The notes beneath the pieces are model-generated. The model made no database searches. It had not been told where the DNA came from and worked only from the letters and a program-made list of their open reading frames with translations. A stretch of DNA of 64,000 bases from Flavobacterium sp. JAS (GTDB taxonomy: Bacteria; Bacteroidota; Bacteroidia; Flavobacteriales; Flavobacteriaceae). Positions 17,580 through 25,594 of the stretch are shown piece by piece. A program made the position numbers and the translations under genes. The stretch's first letter is position 1. Each line of letters opens with the position of its first letter. The stretch spans positions 186,001 to 250,000 of the forward strand of contig NZ_JAJMOX010000004.1 of assembly GCF_020991455.1 (NCBI RefSeq), read 5' to 3'.

Positions 17580-19394
17580 ATGGGAAAAATTTTAAGAACA
17601 GAAAAGTTAACGACGTTTTCTGAATTATTAATAGTTATTGCAGGAATTGGTGCAATTCTAGGAGGTGTTTATTATATGTCTCCAGGAATTAAAACAGCAG
17701 TTTCAAAACAATTAAACGGAATTGAGCTGAACCAAACAGACGTTAATAACGTTACCAATGCTGCAAAAATTGCACTTCCGTCAACTGAATTATCTTCAGA
17801 AGTTGCAGACAAACCTCTAGTGAAAATTGGAGCGTATGCATGGAATGCTCAATCTGGAATTATTGTTTCTAATGGCGGTCCAAAAACAACAAAAGGATCA
17901 TTGATGGAAAAAAACGGAGTTAATCTTGAAATTATTCGTCAGGACTGGCTTTCAGAATTGCGTAATATGCAAATGAAATTTATCGAGGAATTTGATAAGG
18001 GTGAAGCTTTTCCTTCTTCAGATAAAAGTGTTTTTGCTGTTATGATTATGGGTGATGGTGCGCCATTTTATATTAGTTCGGTTCAAAAATCATTAGACGA
18101 AAAATACGGAAAAGACAAATACCACTTACAAGTTATGGGTGTTGTGGGTATGAGTTATGGTGAAGATAAATTGATTGGGCCACCAAGCTGGAAATCAGAT
18201 CCAAAATCTATGAAAGGTTCTGTTATATCTGCAGTTCTTGGAGATGGTGACTGGGTTACTACGGTAAACTATTGCTTTGCAAACGGATTAAAGGTAAATC
18301 CAGATCCAACAACTTATGATGCAGACGCGGTAAATATTTATCCATCTGAAAATGATGATTATATCAAATCGGCAGAAGAATTAATTAAATCTCAAACAAC
18401 AGGATGGACTGTTACTTTGAAAGAAGTAGTAGATGGAAAATTAACTGGAAAATCAGTTAACAGAAAAATCGATGGTTGTGCGACTTGGACTCCTGGAGAT
18501 AAAACAGTATTTGATAAACTTACTGGTTTTGTTGATATTGTTTCTACAAAAGAATTCAACAACCAAATGCCAACAGCTCTTATTGGAGTGAAAGAATGGG
18601 CTGTAAAAAATCCTGATATTGTTTCTAATATTTTGAAATCGGCTTTGACGGCTTCAAACCAAATGAAAAACTATGAAGATTGGAAAGTAAGAGCTTCACA
18701 AGCAGTTGCAGATACTTACAAACTTGAAACTCCTGAATATTGGTACAAAATGTTTAAAGGACAACAAGGAACAAAAGCTGGATTGACTTATAATATGGGT
18801 GGTTCAAAAGTATTTAACTATGCTGATGTAATGCAATATTTTGGTTTATCAGATGGTGTAAACAGATACAAATCTGTATATAATCAAGTTTCTGGATATT
18901 TGACAGAATTGAATCCATTTGGATTTAATGAAAACGTAGGAGCCGTTGTTCCTTACGATCAGGCGGTAAACTTGTTCTTCCTGAAAAATATTAACGACAT
19001 CGAATCGACTTCTGCAGATAAAGCAGACTATAGCGCTGAAGCGAAAGAAGTTGTTGCTTCTGGAGAATGGAAAATTAATTTTAATACTGGAAGTGCTGAA
19101 ATTTCAAATACATCTAGTAGAGAAGTAGAAAAAATTTACAATCTTTTAGTACAAGCTGAAAACACAAAATTAACTATTGTTGGACACACTGATAATGTTG
19201 GAAATGCTGATGCTAATTTAGCGTTATCAAAAAGCAGAGCAGAAGCAGTTGTAAATTACCTAAAACAAAAAGGTATTCCTGCAAGCCGTTTTCAATTAGT
19301 TGACGGAAAAGGTCAAAGCAATCCAGTTGCTGATAATAATACTGCTTCAGGCAAAGCATCAAATAGACGTGTGGTTATCACTTTATTAAAATAA
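17580..19394 (+). CDS. Cassette protein 3: substrate-binding-like protein fused to an OmpA domain
   Basis: A 604-residue protein in three parts. Residues about 13-35 are an uncleaved membrane anchor (no lipobox, no signal-peptidase site). Residues about 60-470 resemble NitT/TauT-type (NMT1/SsuA-like) periplasmic binding proteins, including GFVDIVSTKEFNNQMP and IGVKEWAVKNPDIV, which match the family's C-terminal lobe. Residues about 487-604 are an OmpA-like peptidoglycan-binding domain with GHTDNVGNADANLALSKSRA and NRRVVIT. The fusion would hold a solute-binding domain at the inner membrane while gripping the cell wall. The permease and ATPase of the same type follow, so it probably serves that transporter. 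Confidence 0.88.
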   Translation: MGKILRTEKLTTFSELLIVIAGIGAILGGVYYMSPGIKTAVSKQLNGIELNQTDVNNVTNAAKIALPSTELSSEVADKPLVKIGAYAWNAQSGIIVSNGGPKTTKGSLMEKNGVNLEIIRQDWLSELRNMQMKFIEEFDKGEAFPSSDKSVFAVMIMGDGAPFYISSVQKSLDEKYGKDKYHLQVMGVVGMSYGEDKLIGPPSWKSDPKSMKGSVISAVLGDGDWVTTVNYCFANGLKVNPDPTTYDADAVNIYPSENDDYIKSAEELIKSQTTGWTVTLKEVVDGKLTGKSVNRKIDGCATWTPGDKTVFDKLTGFVDIVSTKEFNNQMPTALIGVKEWAVKNPDIVSNILKSALTASNQMKNYEDWKVRASQAVADTYKLETPEYWYKMFKGQQGTKAGLTYNMGGSKVFNYADVMQYFGLSDGVNRYKSVYNQVSGYLTELNPFGFNENVGAVVPYDQAVNLFFLKNINDIESTSADKADYSAEAKEVVASGEWKINFNTGSAEISNTSSREVEKIYNLLVQAENTKLTIVGHTDNVGNADANLALSKSRAEAVVNYLKQKGIPASRFQLVDGKGQSNPVADNNTASGKASNRRVVITLLK

Positions 19395-19402
19395 TAAATA
19401 AT

Positions 19403-19430
19403 AAAAGGCTATCTTTCGGGATGGCCTTTT
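19403..19430 (+). terminator. Terminator-like hairpin inside the cassette
   Basis: AAAAGGCTATC (19403-19413) pairs with GATGGCCTTTT (19420-19430) over 11 positions with one G-T, around a 6-base loop. No T tract follows beyond the stem itself, so termination would be weak. It lies 8 bases after the SBP-OmpA gene and could make the binding protein more abundant than the permease. Confidence 0.5.
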
Positions 19431-19439
19431 ACAATCAAT

Positions 19440-20210
19440 ATGGTAAAATTTTTAACTCCTTTTGAAAAAATATCAAAACTAAACAGAACACTTATTTTAG
19501 TAGGATGGTTAGTTCTTTTGATTGTTATTTGGTTTGTCACAACATCTGGCGAAAAACATCTTTTTCCTTCTCCGGCCCAGGTTTTAACAGGTTTTTCAGA
19601 TTTGTATAGAGAGGGTTTGGTAGTGCACATTTTCAATTCGTTGAAATTATGTTTTATTTCGATTTTTCTAGCGACATTAATTTCGCTGCTATTTGCTTAT
19701 GCATGGCCAATTCCGTTATTAAAATCAATTTCTGAATTCATTACCAAATTTAGATTCTTACCTTTTACAGGTCTTTCGTTTTACATTACAATGGTAATTC
19801 ATGAAGCAAGAACAATGCAAGTCTGGATTTTGGTGATTTTTTTGACAACCTTTTTAACGACATCTTTAATTGCTGTAATCAAAGACATTCCACAAGAAGA
19901 ATTTGATCATGCCAAAATGCTAAAATGTACCCGATGGGAAGTCCTTTGGCAAGTTATTATTTTAGGAAGAGTAGATTATGTAATTGATGTAATCAGACAA
20001 AATCTTGCTATAACCTGGATGATGCTCGTAACAGTAGAATCGATCGTAGTAGCTTCTGGAGGTTTAGGGTTTTTAATAAAAAACTCTGATAAGTTCATGA
20101 ATACAGGACGAATTATAGCACTTCAAATCATCATTTTATTAATAGGTCTTGGCTTAGATGCAGGAATAAATTTCTTAAGAAAAGCATTATTTAGATATTC
20201 AAAAATATAA
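19440..20210 (+). CDS. Cassette protein 4: ABC permease, NitT/TauT (SsuC) type
   Basis: A 256-residue inner-membrane protein with about six helices. The cytoplasmic EAA loop, which docks the ATPase, reads EEFDHAKMLKCTRWEVLWQV. This is the binding-protein-dependent permease fold used for nitrate, taurine, sulfonate or thiamine precursors. The substrate cannot be told. It sits 2 bases before the ATPase gene. The next-best explanation is a repurposed transporter that signals or energises the AAA+ partner. Confidence 0.88.
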   Translation: MVKFLTPFEKISKLNRTLILVGWLVLLIVIWFVTTSGEKHLFPSPAQVLTGFSDLYREGLVVHIFNSLKLCFISIFLATLISLLFAYAWPIPLLKSISEFITKFRFLPFTGLSFYITMVIHEARTMQVWILVIFLTTFLTTSLIAVIKDIPQEEFDHAKMLKCTRWEVLWQVIILGRVDYVIDVIRQNLAITWMMLVTVESIVVASGGLGFLIKNSDKFMNTGRIIALQIIILLIGLGLDAGINFLRKALFRYSKI

Positions 20211-20212
20211 TC

Positions 20213-21043
20213 ATGAAACACGAATATAAAGAGACGCTTTTGTATGTTGAAAATCTTAGCGTTGCTTATGATGACACCGTTATTATAAAAGATATAAGTC
20301 TTATAGAAAAAGACGTAGTTCGAGATGGAGTTGATTGTACGGGACAAGTCATTGCTTTTGTTGGAAGATCAGGAAGAGGAAAATCAACTTTTTTTAAAGC
20401 ACTGACTGGACTGATTCCAACAAATTCGGGAAAGATATTAATTAGAGATTTTGAAAACAAAGAACCTAATGCAGCTAAATCTGTATGTGAAGGAGACATT
20501 GGTTTTGTAGATCAAAAATATACCTTGTTCAGACATAAAACAGTTACACAAGCGTTGAAATTTTCGTTGAGGAAAACAACACTTTCAAATACTGAAAAAG
20601 ACCAAAAAATAAAGGAGTATCTAAAAGAATGGGGATTAGAGAATTGTGCAGACAAATATCCTAACGAACTTTCCGGAGGACAAAGACAAAGAACCGCGAT
20701 TATAGAACAATTGTTTTCGTCAGATCAATTTATTGTATTAGATGAGCCTTTTTCAGGATTAGATGTTGGAAACATTGCAGAGGTAAAAAAGTCTTTTGAA
20801 TTGTTAAGTAATTCTTCAGATTTTAATACCGTAATTTTTTCTACTCATGATATTGAACTGGCGATAGAATTGGCTCAGACTATTTATGTAATTGGACATC
20901 CAACAATAAATGGAAAGAAAGAAAATTACGGAACAATTGTAGCCAAATATGACCTAAGAGATATGGAATTAGCCTGGAAAGATTATTGTGATGATCACTT
21001 AAAATTATCAAAAGAAATTATTCATCAAATGATGATTTCTTAA
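20213..21043 (+). CDS. Cassette protein 5: ABC ATPase, NitT/TauT type
   Basis: A 276-residue ATPase. Walker A is GRSGRGKST, the signature is LSGGQRQR, Walker B is FIVLDEP and the H-loop is in FSTHDIE. All catalytic residues are present, so it should hydrolyse ATP. It has a short insertion before Walker A (EKDVVRDGVDCTGQ) compared with typical SsuB proteins. It lies 2 bases after the permease and 8 bases before the AAA+ gene. Confidence 0.9.
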   Translation: MKHEYKETLLYVENLSVAYDDTVIIKDISLIEKDVVRDGVDCTGQVIAFVGRSGRGKSTFFKALTGLIPTNSGKILIRDFENKEPNAAKSVCEGDIGFVDQKYTLFRHKTVTQALKFSLRKTTLSNTEKDQKIKEYLKEWGLENCADKYPNELSGGQRQRTAIIEQLFSSDQFIVLDEPFSGLDVGNIAEVKKSFELLSNSSDFNTVIFSTHDIELAIELAQTIYVIGHPTINGKKENYGTIVAKYDLRDMELAWKDYCDDHLKLSKEIIHQMMIS

Positions 21044-21051
21044 ATTAGAAT

Positions 21052-22584
21052 ATGTCAAAGAAGAACAATCCGATATCGATTATAGAAGAATCATTTTTGT
21101 CTCTAAAGAAATATTTAGAAACAAACATTTCTACCAATGAAGCCGTTTTTACGGCTTCATTTATTATTGATCTGCAAAAAGAAACAAAACAGATTCTTGA
21201 AATTTGCAGTGTATTAAATCAAGACACAGATTTTATTCAGAAGATAAATGAAGTAGTAAATCCTGTTTTTTCTAAAGGATTATTATTTAAAGCAGAACAT
21301 TTTTTTCTTTCGGATATTATTGATCTTTATGAAAGAGAAGCTGAGGCGAAAAATGAAAAACAAGAGTTTGTTCTGGCTTATTATTATGATGCTTTACGCA
21401 ACAATCATTTTGCAGATGCTAATTCTATCAACGAACTGAATCAGTTGGTTTTTACGGAGAACTTTAAAAATCATCTGATAAAAATAAAAAAAGAGAATAG
21501 AATAATAATTTCAAATGCCAATCAAAATCAGTATTTGCTTCCTGAAGTATTGTCGGAAAAAAAACATAGTAAATTAGAAGAAATTCTAGTTAAATATCAA
21601 AATTTTATTTATTTCGCTTTTGATAAAAAATTTGAAAACAATACCGTTTTTTGCAACTATTTGGGTTTAAAGGAAAGCAAATCAAAAACTGATAAAAAAG
21701 AAATAGACAATCTGCCGGAAGAAGATACGCTTGAAAAAGTTCTTAAAGAATTGAACGATCTTGTTGGTTTAGCAGATGTAAAAAAAGATGTTTCGGAACT
21801 GATTAATTTATTAGAAATACAAAAAAAGCGTTCGAAGCAAGGATTAAAAAATGTCGAAATTACTTTGCATACCGTTTTTCTGGGACCTCCCGGGACTGGA
21901 AAAACATCTGTAGCAAGACTTCTGAGTCGAATTTTCAAACATCTGGGATTTTTATCCAAAGGTCAAATGTATGAAACAGATAGAGAAGGTCTCGTTGCAG
22001 GTTATGTTGGACAAACGGCAACAAAAGTAAATAATGCAGTAGAATCAAGTCTTGGCGGTGTTTTATTTGTTGATGAAGCTTATGCACTAACTCAAAATGC
22101 GTTTGGTAACGATTATGGTGCCGAAGCTGTAAATACGCTTTTGAAAAGGATGGAAGATCATCGGGAAGATTTGGCGGTTGTAGTTGCAGGATATACAGAA
22201 CCTATGAAAATTTTTATAGAATCGAATCCCGGATTGCGTTCTCGTTTTAATAGATATTTTCATTTTGATCATTTTTCTCCGGCTGAATTGTTTCAGATTT
22301 TCGAATCGTTTTGTATGAAATCTGATTTTGTTATTTCGGTCGATGCCAAAGAAAAACTGACAGACACGTTTGATTTGCTTTACGAAAGTAAAAATGAAAG
22401 TTTTGGAAATGCCAGAGTGGTTCGAAATTTATTTGAAAAATGTGTTCAGAATCAGGCAAACAGAATTGTGAAAATAAAAAAAATCTCTAATAAAGTATTA
22501 AAAACACTTACAGAAGAAGATATTCCCGAACCAAAAGAAACAGAAGAAAATGTGAACTTTGAAGTGAAAGATAAAGAGCTTTAA
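21052..22584 (+). CDS. Cassette protein 6: CbbX/SpoVK-like AAA+ ATPase
   Basis: A 510-residue protein with an N-terminal helical region of about 210 residues of unknown fold, then one AAA+ module. Walker A is GPPGTGKTS, the pore-loop region is GYVGQTATK, Walker B is GVLFVDEAYAL, sensor 1 is in VVVAGYTEPM, and the arginine finger is in NPGLRSRFNR. This matches the CbbX (Rubisco activase) and SpoVK group, which form hexamers that remodel proteins. No Rubisco is expected here, so the client is more likely another product of the cassette. It is the last gene, followed by a terminator. Confidence 0.9.
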   Translation: MSKKNNPISIIEESFLSLKKYLETNISTNEAVFTASFIIDLQKETKQILEICSVLNQDTDFIQKINEVVNPVFSKGLLFKAEHFFLSDIIDLYEREAEAKNEKQEFVLAYYYDALRNNHFADANSINELNQLVFTENFKNHLIKIKKENRIIISNANQNQYLLPEVLSEKKHSKLEEILVKYQNFIYFAFDKKFENNTVFCNYLGLKESKSKTDKKEIDNLPEEDTLEKVLKELNDLVGLADVKKDVSELINLLEIQKKRSKQGLKNVEITLHTVFLGPPGTGKTSVARLLSRIFKHLGFLSKGQMYETDREGLVAGYVGQTATKVNNAVESSLGGVLFVDEAYALTQNAFGNDYGAEAVNTLLKRMEDHREDLAVVVAGYTEPMKIFIESNPGLRSRFNRYFHFDHFSPAELFQIFESFCMKSDFVISVDAKEKLTDTFDLLYESKNESFGNARVVRNLFEKCVQNQANRIVKIKKISNKVLKTLTEEDIPEPKETEENVNFEVKDKEL

Positions 22585-22588
22585 AAGC

Positions 22589-22622
22589 AAAAGAGCCGAC
22601 AACTAATTGTCGGCCCTTTTTT
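22589..22622 (+). terminator. Rho-independent terminator after the cassette
   Basis: GCCGACAA (22595-22602) and TTGTCGGC (22607-22614) pair around a 4-base loop, continue with an A/T-rich outer stem and a T-rich tail. It ends the six-gene run 5 bases after the last stop. Confidence 0.85.
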
Positions 22623-22637
22623 TATATATAGGGTTGT

Positions 22638-22645
22638 TATTTTTG
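22638..22645 (+). promoter_or_regulatory. Possible -7 promoter element (TATTTTTG) for a short transcript
   Basis: TATTTTTG matches TAnnTTTG just after the cassette terminator and 15 bases before an ATG at 22661. It may drive a small gene or a small RNA ahead of the acetyltransferase gene. Confidence 0.35.
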
Positions 22646-22660
22646 AAGTAAACTTATAAA

Positions 22661-22867
22661 ATGGAGATTCTCAATTTATCCAAAAACAGAGAATCCGGAC
22701 CATTTTATAAAATTATAGATACAGATTTAACTCTGCGCTTTGTCTTTTATGGGAACAAACTAGCTTTATTAATCCCAATGCTTTGCTTTTTTGAGGGTTG
22801 CATTTTAGCTTTTCTCATTCCCTTTGATACAAAGTTACTACAGAAGGACTTCGGGAAATTTATATAA
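22661..22867 (+). CDS. Doubtful small open frame, 68 residues
   Basis: The 385-base gap between the cassette and the acetyltransferase holds this one frame. It would encode a 68-residue protein with one hydrophobic stretch (about residues 35-54). I recognise nothing in it. In its favour is the promoter-like box 15 bases upstream. Against it are the short length, lack of any known motif and lack of context. The stretch also holds a short inverted repeat GATTCTC (22665-22671) / GAGAATC (22689-22695), so a non-coding transcript is an alternative. Confidence 0.25.
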   Translation: MEILNLSKNRESGPFYKIIDTDLTLRFVFYGNKLALLIPMLCFFEGCILAFLIPFDTKLLQKDFGKFI

Positions 22868-22940
22868 TTTTTACTGTTTATTATAAATTTCTCACCTGAA
22901 GATGTTCCTATTAATATAACAGCGCAATGAAAAAAATGAG

Positions 22941-22948
22941 TATTTTTG
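22941..22948 (+). promoter_or_regulatory. -7 promoter element (TATTTTTG) for the GNAT gene
   Basis: TATTTTTG matches TAnnTTTG and overlaps an in-frame TTG at 22946, ruling that codon out as the start and supporting ATG 22970. Confidence 0.6.
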
Positions 22949-22969
22949 AAATCTTATTTTTTTATTACA

Positions 22970-23416
22970 ATGAAACTGCAAATTCAAGAACTTACTACGG
23001 TCGAAGAAATGTTGGCTCAAATTGAAACCATGAGATTTCTTTATCCAAATTTATCTGTCGAAAAATATAAAACATACCTTTCAGATATGATTCCGCATAA
23101 TTATATTCAAATTGGTGTTTTTGAAAATGGAGCTTGTTTGGGTATTACCGGCTGTTGGTCTTCAACAAAACTTTGGACAGGAAAATATCTTGAAATAGAT
23201 AATTTTGTTGTAAATCCTGAGGTTAGATCTAAAGGAATTGGAAAATTACTGACAGATTATATTGAACAAAAAGCGATAGATTCAGATTGCAGTAGTATAG
23301 TTCTGGATGCTTTTACCGGAAATTTTGCTGCACATCGTTTTTATTATAACCAAGGATACGGTCCAAGAGGTTTTCATTTTGTTAAAATAGTAGACGAAAA
23401 CAAAATGACTCGGTAA
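22970..23416 (+). CDS. GNAT family N-acetyltransferase
   Basis: A 148-residue acetyl-CoA-dependent acetyltransferase. The acetyl-CoA-binding motif A reads VNPEVRSKGIGKLLTDYIE, preceded by a beta strand IDNFVV, and the C-terminal half has AHRFYYNQGY. The acceptor is unknown. The start at ATG 22970 is set by the promoter box at 22941. The gene is single, with its own promoter. Confidence 0.88.
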   Translation: MKLQIQELTTVEEMLAQIETMRFLYPNLSVEKYKTYLSDMIPHNYIQIGVFENGACLGITGCWSSTKLWTGKYLEIDNFVVNPEVRSKGIGKLLTDYIEQKAIDSDCSSIVLDAFTGNFAAHRFYYNQGYGPRGFHFVKIVDENKMTR

Positions 23417-23476
23417 ATTTTAGGGGCAAGTTTTTTTATTGAACCTATAAAATCAACATTAAACCAAAGAATTGGT

Positions 23477-23484
23477 TATTTTTG
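23477..23484 (+). promoter_or_regulatory. -7 promoter element (TATTTTTG) for the flippase-dut run
   Basis: TATTTTTG matches TAnnTTTG, 29 bases before the TTG start at 23514. It probably drives the flippase, dut and possibly the following genes. Confidence 0.5.
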
Positions 23485-23513
23485 TTTTATAAATTTTATT
23501 ACACACTTATATT

Positions 23514-24974
23514 TTGGGATTATATAAAAATCTATTCAAACAAACTGCTATATATGGATTAGCAACGGTTCTGCCGCGAATGCTAAGTTTTCTATTGGTC
23601 AGATTATATACAGGTATTTTACCAACTGCAGAATACGGAGAAGTTTCGATTGTTTTATCCTGGATGGTTTTCTTTAATGTGGTACTTTCTTACGGAATGG
23701 AAACCGCCTTTTTTAGATTTTATAGTAACGAAGAAGATAAGAAAAATGTAATTGCAACTTCTACGATATCCATATTTTGGTCGTCTATAATTTTCTTATT
23801 TGTAGCCTTAATTTTTAGAAATACACTGGCAAATCTTGCAGAAGTTGACGTGCAATATGTTACCTATACTATTTGGATTTTAGTTCTGGATGCTTTGGTT
23901 TTAATACCATTTTCTAAACTTAGGGCAAATCAAAGACCAATAATGTATGCGGCAATTAAAATTGGAAATGTAATAATCAATTTATTGCTAAATATATTCT
24001 TCTTGATGTATTTGCCTAAGTTGGCGGCTTCAAATCCTAATTCGGTTTGGGATAACTTATATGTCGAGAATTTCCAGATTGCTTATATTTTCATTGCAAA
24101 TCTTATGGCAAGTTTAGCCACTTTTATTGTGCTTTCGCCGAATTATCTTTCACTGGGAAGAAAATTTGATCCGGTACTTTGGAAGAAAATGATGAAATAT
24201 GGTTTACCAATTTTGGTTGCCGGATTGGCATTTGCCGTTAACGAACATTTCGATAAAATTCTTTTAGGATATTTATTACCGGAAAACCTTGCAAAATCAG
24301 AAGTTGGTGCTTATTCAGCTTGTTATAAATTAGGATTATTCATGGTTCTATTTGCAACAGCTTTTAGATTAGGAATCGAACCTTTCTTTTTTAGTCATGC
24401 AAAAAATGAGAATGCACCGCAGACTTATGCCGTAATCACAAAATACTTTGTTATTCTGGGATCCTTAATTTTATTAGGAGTTATTGTTTTTGCAGATGTT
24501 CTGAAATATCTTTTGCTTGACAATAAATCCTATTGGGAAGCCATGAAAGTTGTTCCGTTAATTATTCTGGCAAACTTCTTTTTAGGAATTTACAACAATT
24601 TATCAGTTTGGTATAAACTGACAGACAAAACACAAATAGGGGCTTATATTTCGATTGTGGGCGCTATTGTGACTTTGGTTTTAAACTATTATTTAATTCC
24701 AAAATACAGTTACTATGGTTCTGCAATTGCAACCATTTCTGCTTACGGAAGCATGATGTTGATTTCTTATATTTTGGGAAACAAATATTATCCGATACCT
24801 TATGATATGAATAAAATTGGAGCTTATTTAGGAATTTCAATAGTGTTTTCGGCTATTTCTTTTTATGGATTTAGAGAAAATTATTTTATTGGAATCCCGT
24901 TATTTTTAGGATTCATCTACTTTGTTTATCATAACGAAAAAGACACAATTAAGGGAATTATGAATAAAAAGTAA
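23514..24974 (+). CDS. Polysaccharide flippase (oligosaccharide flippase/MviN-like, MOP superfamily)
   Basis: A 486-residue protein with about 13-14 membrane helices and the opening YKNLFKQTAIYGLATVLPRML, typical of Wzx-type flippases (arginine in the first helix pair). It should move lipid-linked glycans across the inner membrane. The start is TTG at 23514; no ATG lies nearby, and a later start would cut the first helix. The dut gene follows after 28 bases, and a sugar nucleotidyltransferase lies after that, consistent with a role in surface glycans. Confidence 0.88.
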   Translation: MGLYKNLFKQTAIYGLATVLPRMLSFLLVRLYTGILPTAEYGEVSIVLSWMVFFNVVLSYGMETAFFRFYSNEEDKKNVIATSTISIFWSSIIFLFVALIFRNTLANLAEVDVQYVTYTIWILVLDALVLIPFSKLRANQRPIMYAAIKIGNVIINLLLNIFFLMYLPKLAASNPNSVWDNLYVENFQIAYIFIANLMASLATFIVLSPNYLSLGRKFDPVLWKKMMKYGLPILVAGLAFAVNEHFDKILLGYLLPENLAKSEVGAYSACYKLGLFMVLFATAFRLGIEPFFFSHAKNENAPQTYAVITKYFVILGSLILLGVIVFADVLKYLLLDNKSYWEAMKVVPLIILANFFLGIYNNLSVWYKLTDKTQIGAYISIVGAIVTLVLNYYLIPKYSYYGSAIATISAYGSMMLISYILGNKYYPIPYDMNKIGAYLGISIVFSAISFYGFRENYFIGIPLFLGFIYFVYHNEKDTIKGIMNKK

Positions 24975-25002
24975 GGATACTTTTTAAGCTTTTAGAATAA
25001 AA

Positions 25003-25437
25003 ATGAAAATACAAATTATCAATAAATCACAACACGCTTTACCAAACTACGAAACAATTGCTTCGGCGGGAATGGATTTGCGTGCCAATTTAAGTGAAGT
25101 TATTACGTTAAAACCATTAGAAAGAGCGATTGTAAAAACGGGGCTTTTTATTGAGTTGCCAATTGGTTACGAAGCACAAGTTAGACCAAGAAGCGGATTA
25201 GCAGCAAAAAGAGGCGTAACCGTTTTAAATTCTCCTGGTACCGTTGATGCAGATTATAGAGGAGAAATAGGTGTAATTTTAGTAAATTTATCAAATGAAG
25301 AATTTGTAATCGAAAACGGTGAAAGAATTGCACAATTAATTATTGCCAAACACGAAAGAGCTGAGTGGATAGAAGTTGAAGAACTTTCTGAAACATCAAG
25401 AGGCGAAGGCGGATTTGGAAGTACCGGAGTAAAATAG
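25003..25437 (+). CDS. dut: dUTP diphosphatase
   Basis: A 144-residue trimeric dUTPase. Motifs in order: AGMDLRAN (1), [10 protein letters not shown] (2), [13 protein letters not shown] (3, with the catalytic Asp), GERIAQLII (4) and the C-terminal flap [10 protein letters not shown] (5). It hydrolyses dUTP to dUMP and pyrophosphate, keeping uracil out of DNA and feeding dTMP synthesis. It is complete and in the usual length range. Confidence 0.96.
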   Translation: MKIQIINKSQHALPNYETIASAGMDLRANLSEVITLKPLERAIVKTGLFIELPIGYEAQVRPRSGLAAKRGVTVLNSPGTVDADYRGEIGVILVNLSNEEFVIENGERIAQLIIAKHERAEWIEVEELSETSRGEGGFGSTGVK

Positions 25438-25493
25438 TTTCGAGTCACACTTTGTGATCTTTAAATAAGCATATAAACTTAGCGGGCTTTGCG

Positions 25494-25515
25494 AATCCTG
25501 ATAGCTATCGGGATT
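25494..25515. repeat. Short palindrome with GATAGCTATC core
   Basis: AATCCTGATAGCTATCGGGATT is self-complementary except for one T/G pair. It lies in the 157-base spacer between dut and the nucleotidyltransferase. The core resembles a palindrome I recall as dispersed in flavobacterial genomes; that is memory, not a search. There is no T tract, so a terminator role is unlikely. Confidence 0.5.
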
Positions 25516-25594
25516 GCGAATTTTGCGGTTAAAAATTTAGAACCAAATCAAAGAAGATTTTATTAAATCTTCCCATAAAAAATAAAAACAAAAA

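Noticed and set aside
15753..22584. Calling the cassette a phage-defence island
   Set aside because: No nuclease, toxin, reverse transcriptase or other known effector is present, and no integrase or mobile element flanks it.
21052..22584. Rubisco activase (cbbX) symbol for the AAA+ protein
   Set aside because: The AAA+ core is CbbX-like, but no Rubisco genes are near and the 210-residue N-terminal region is unlike CbbX.
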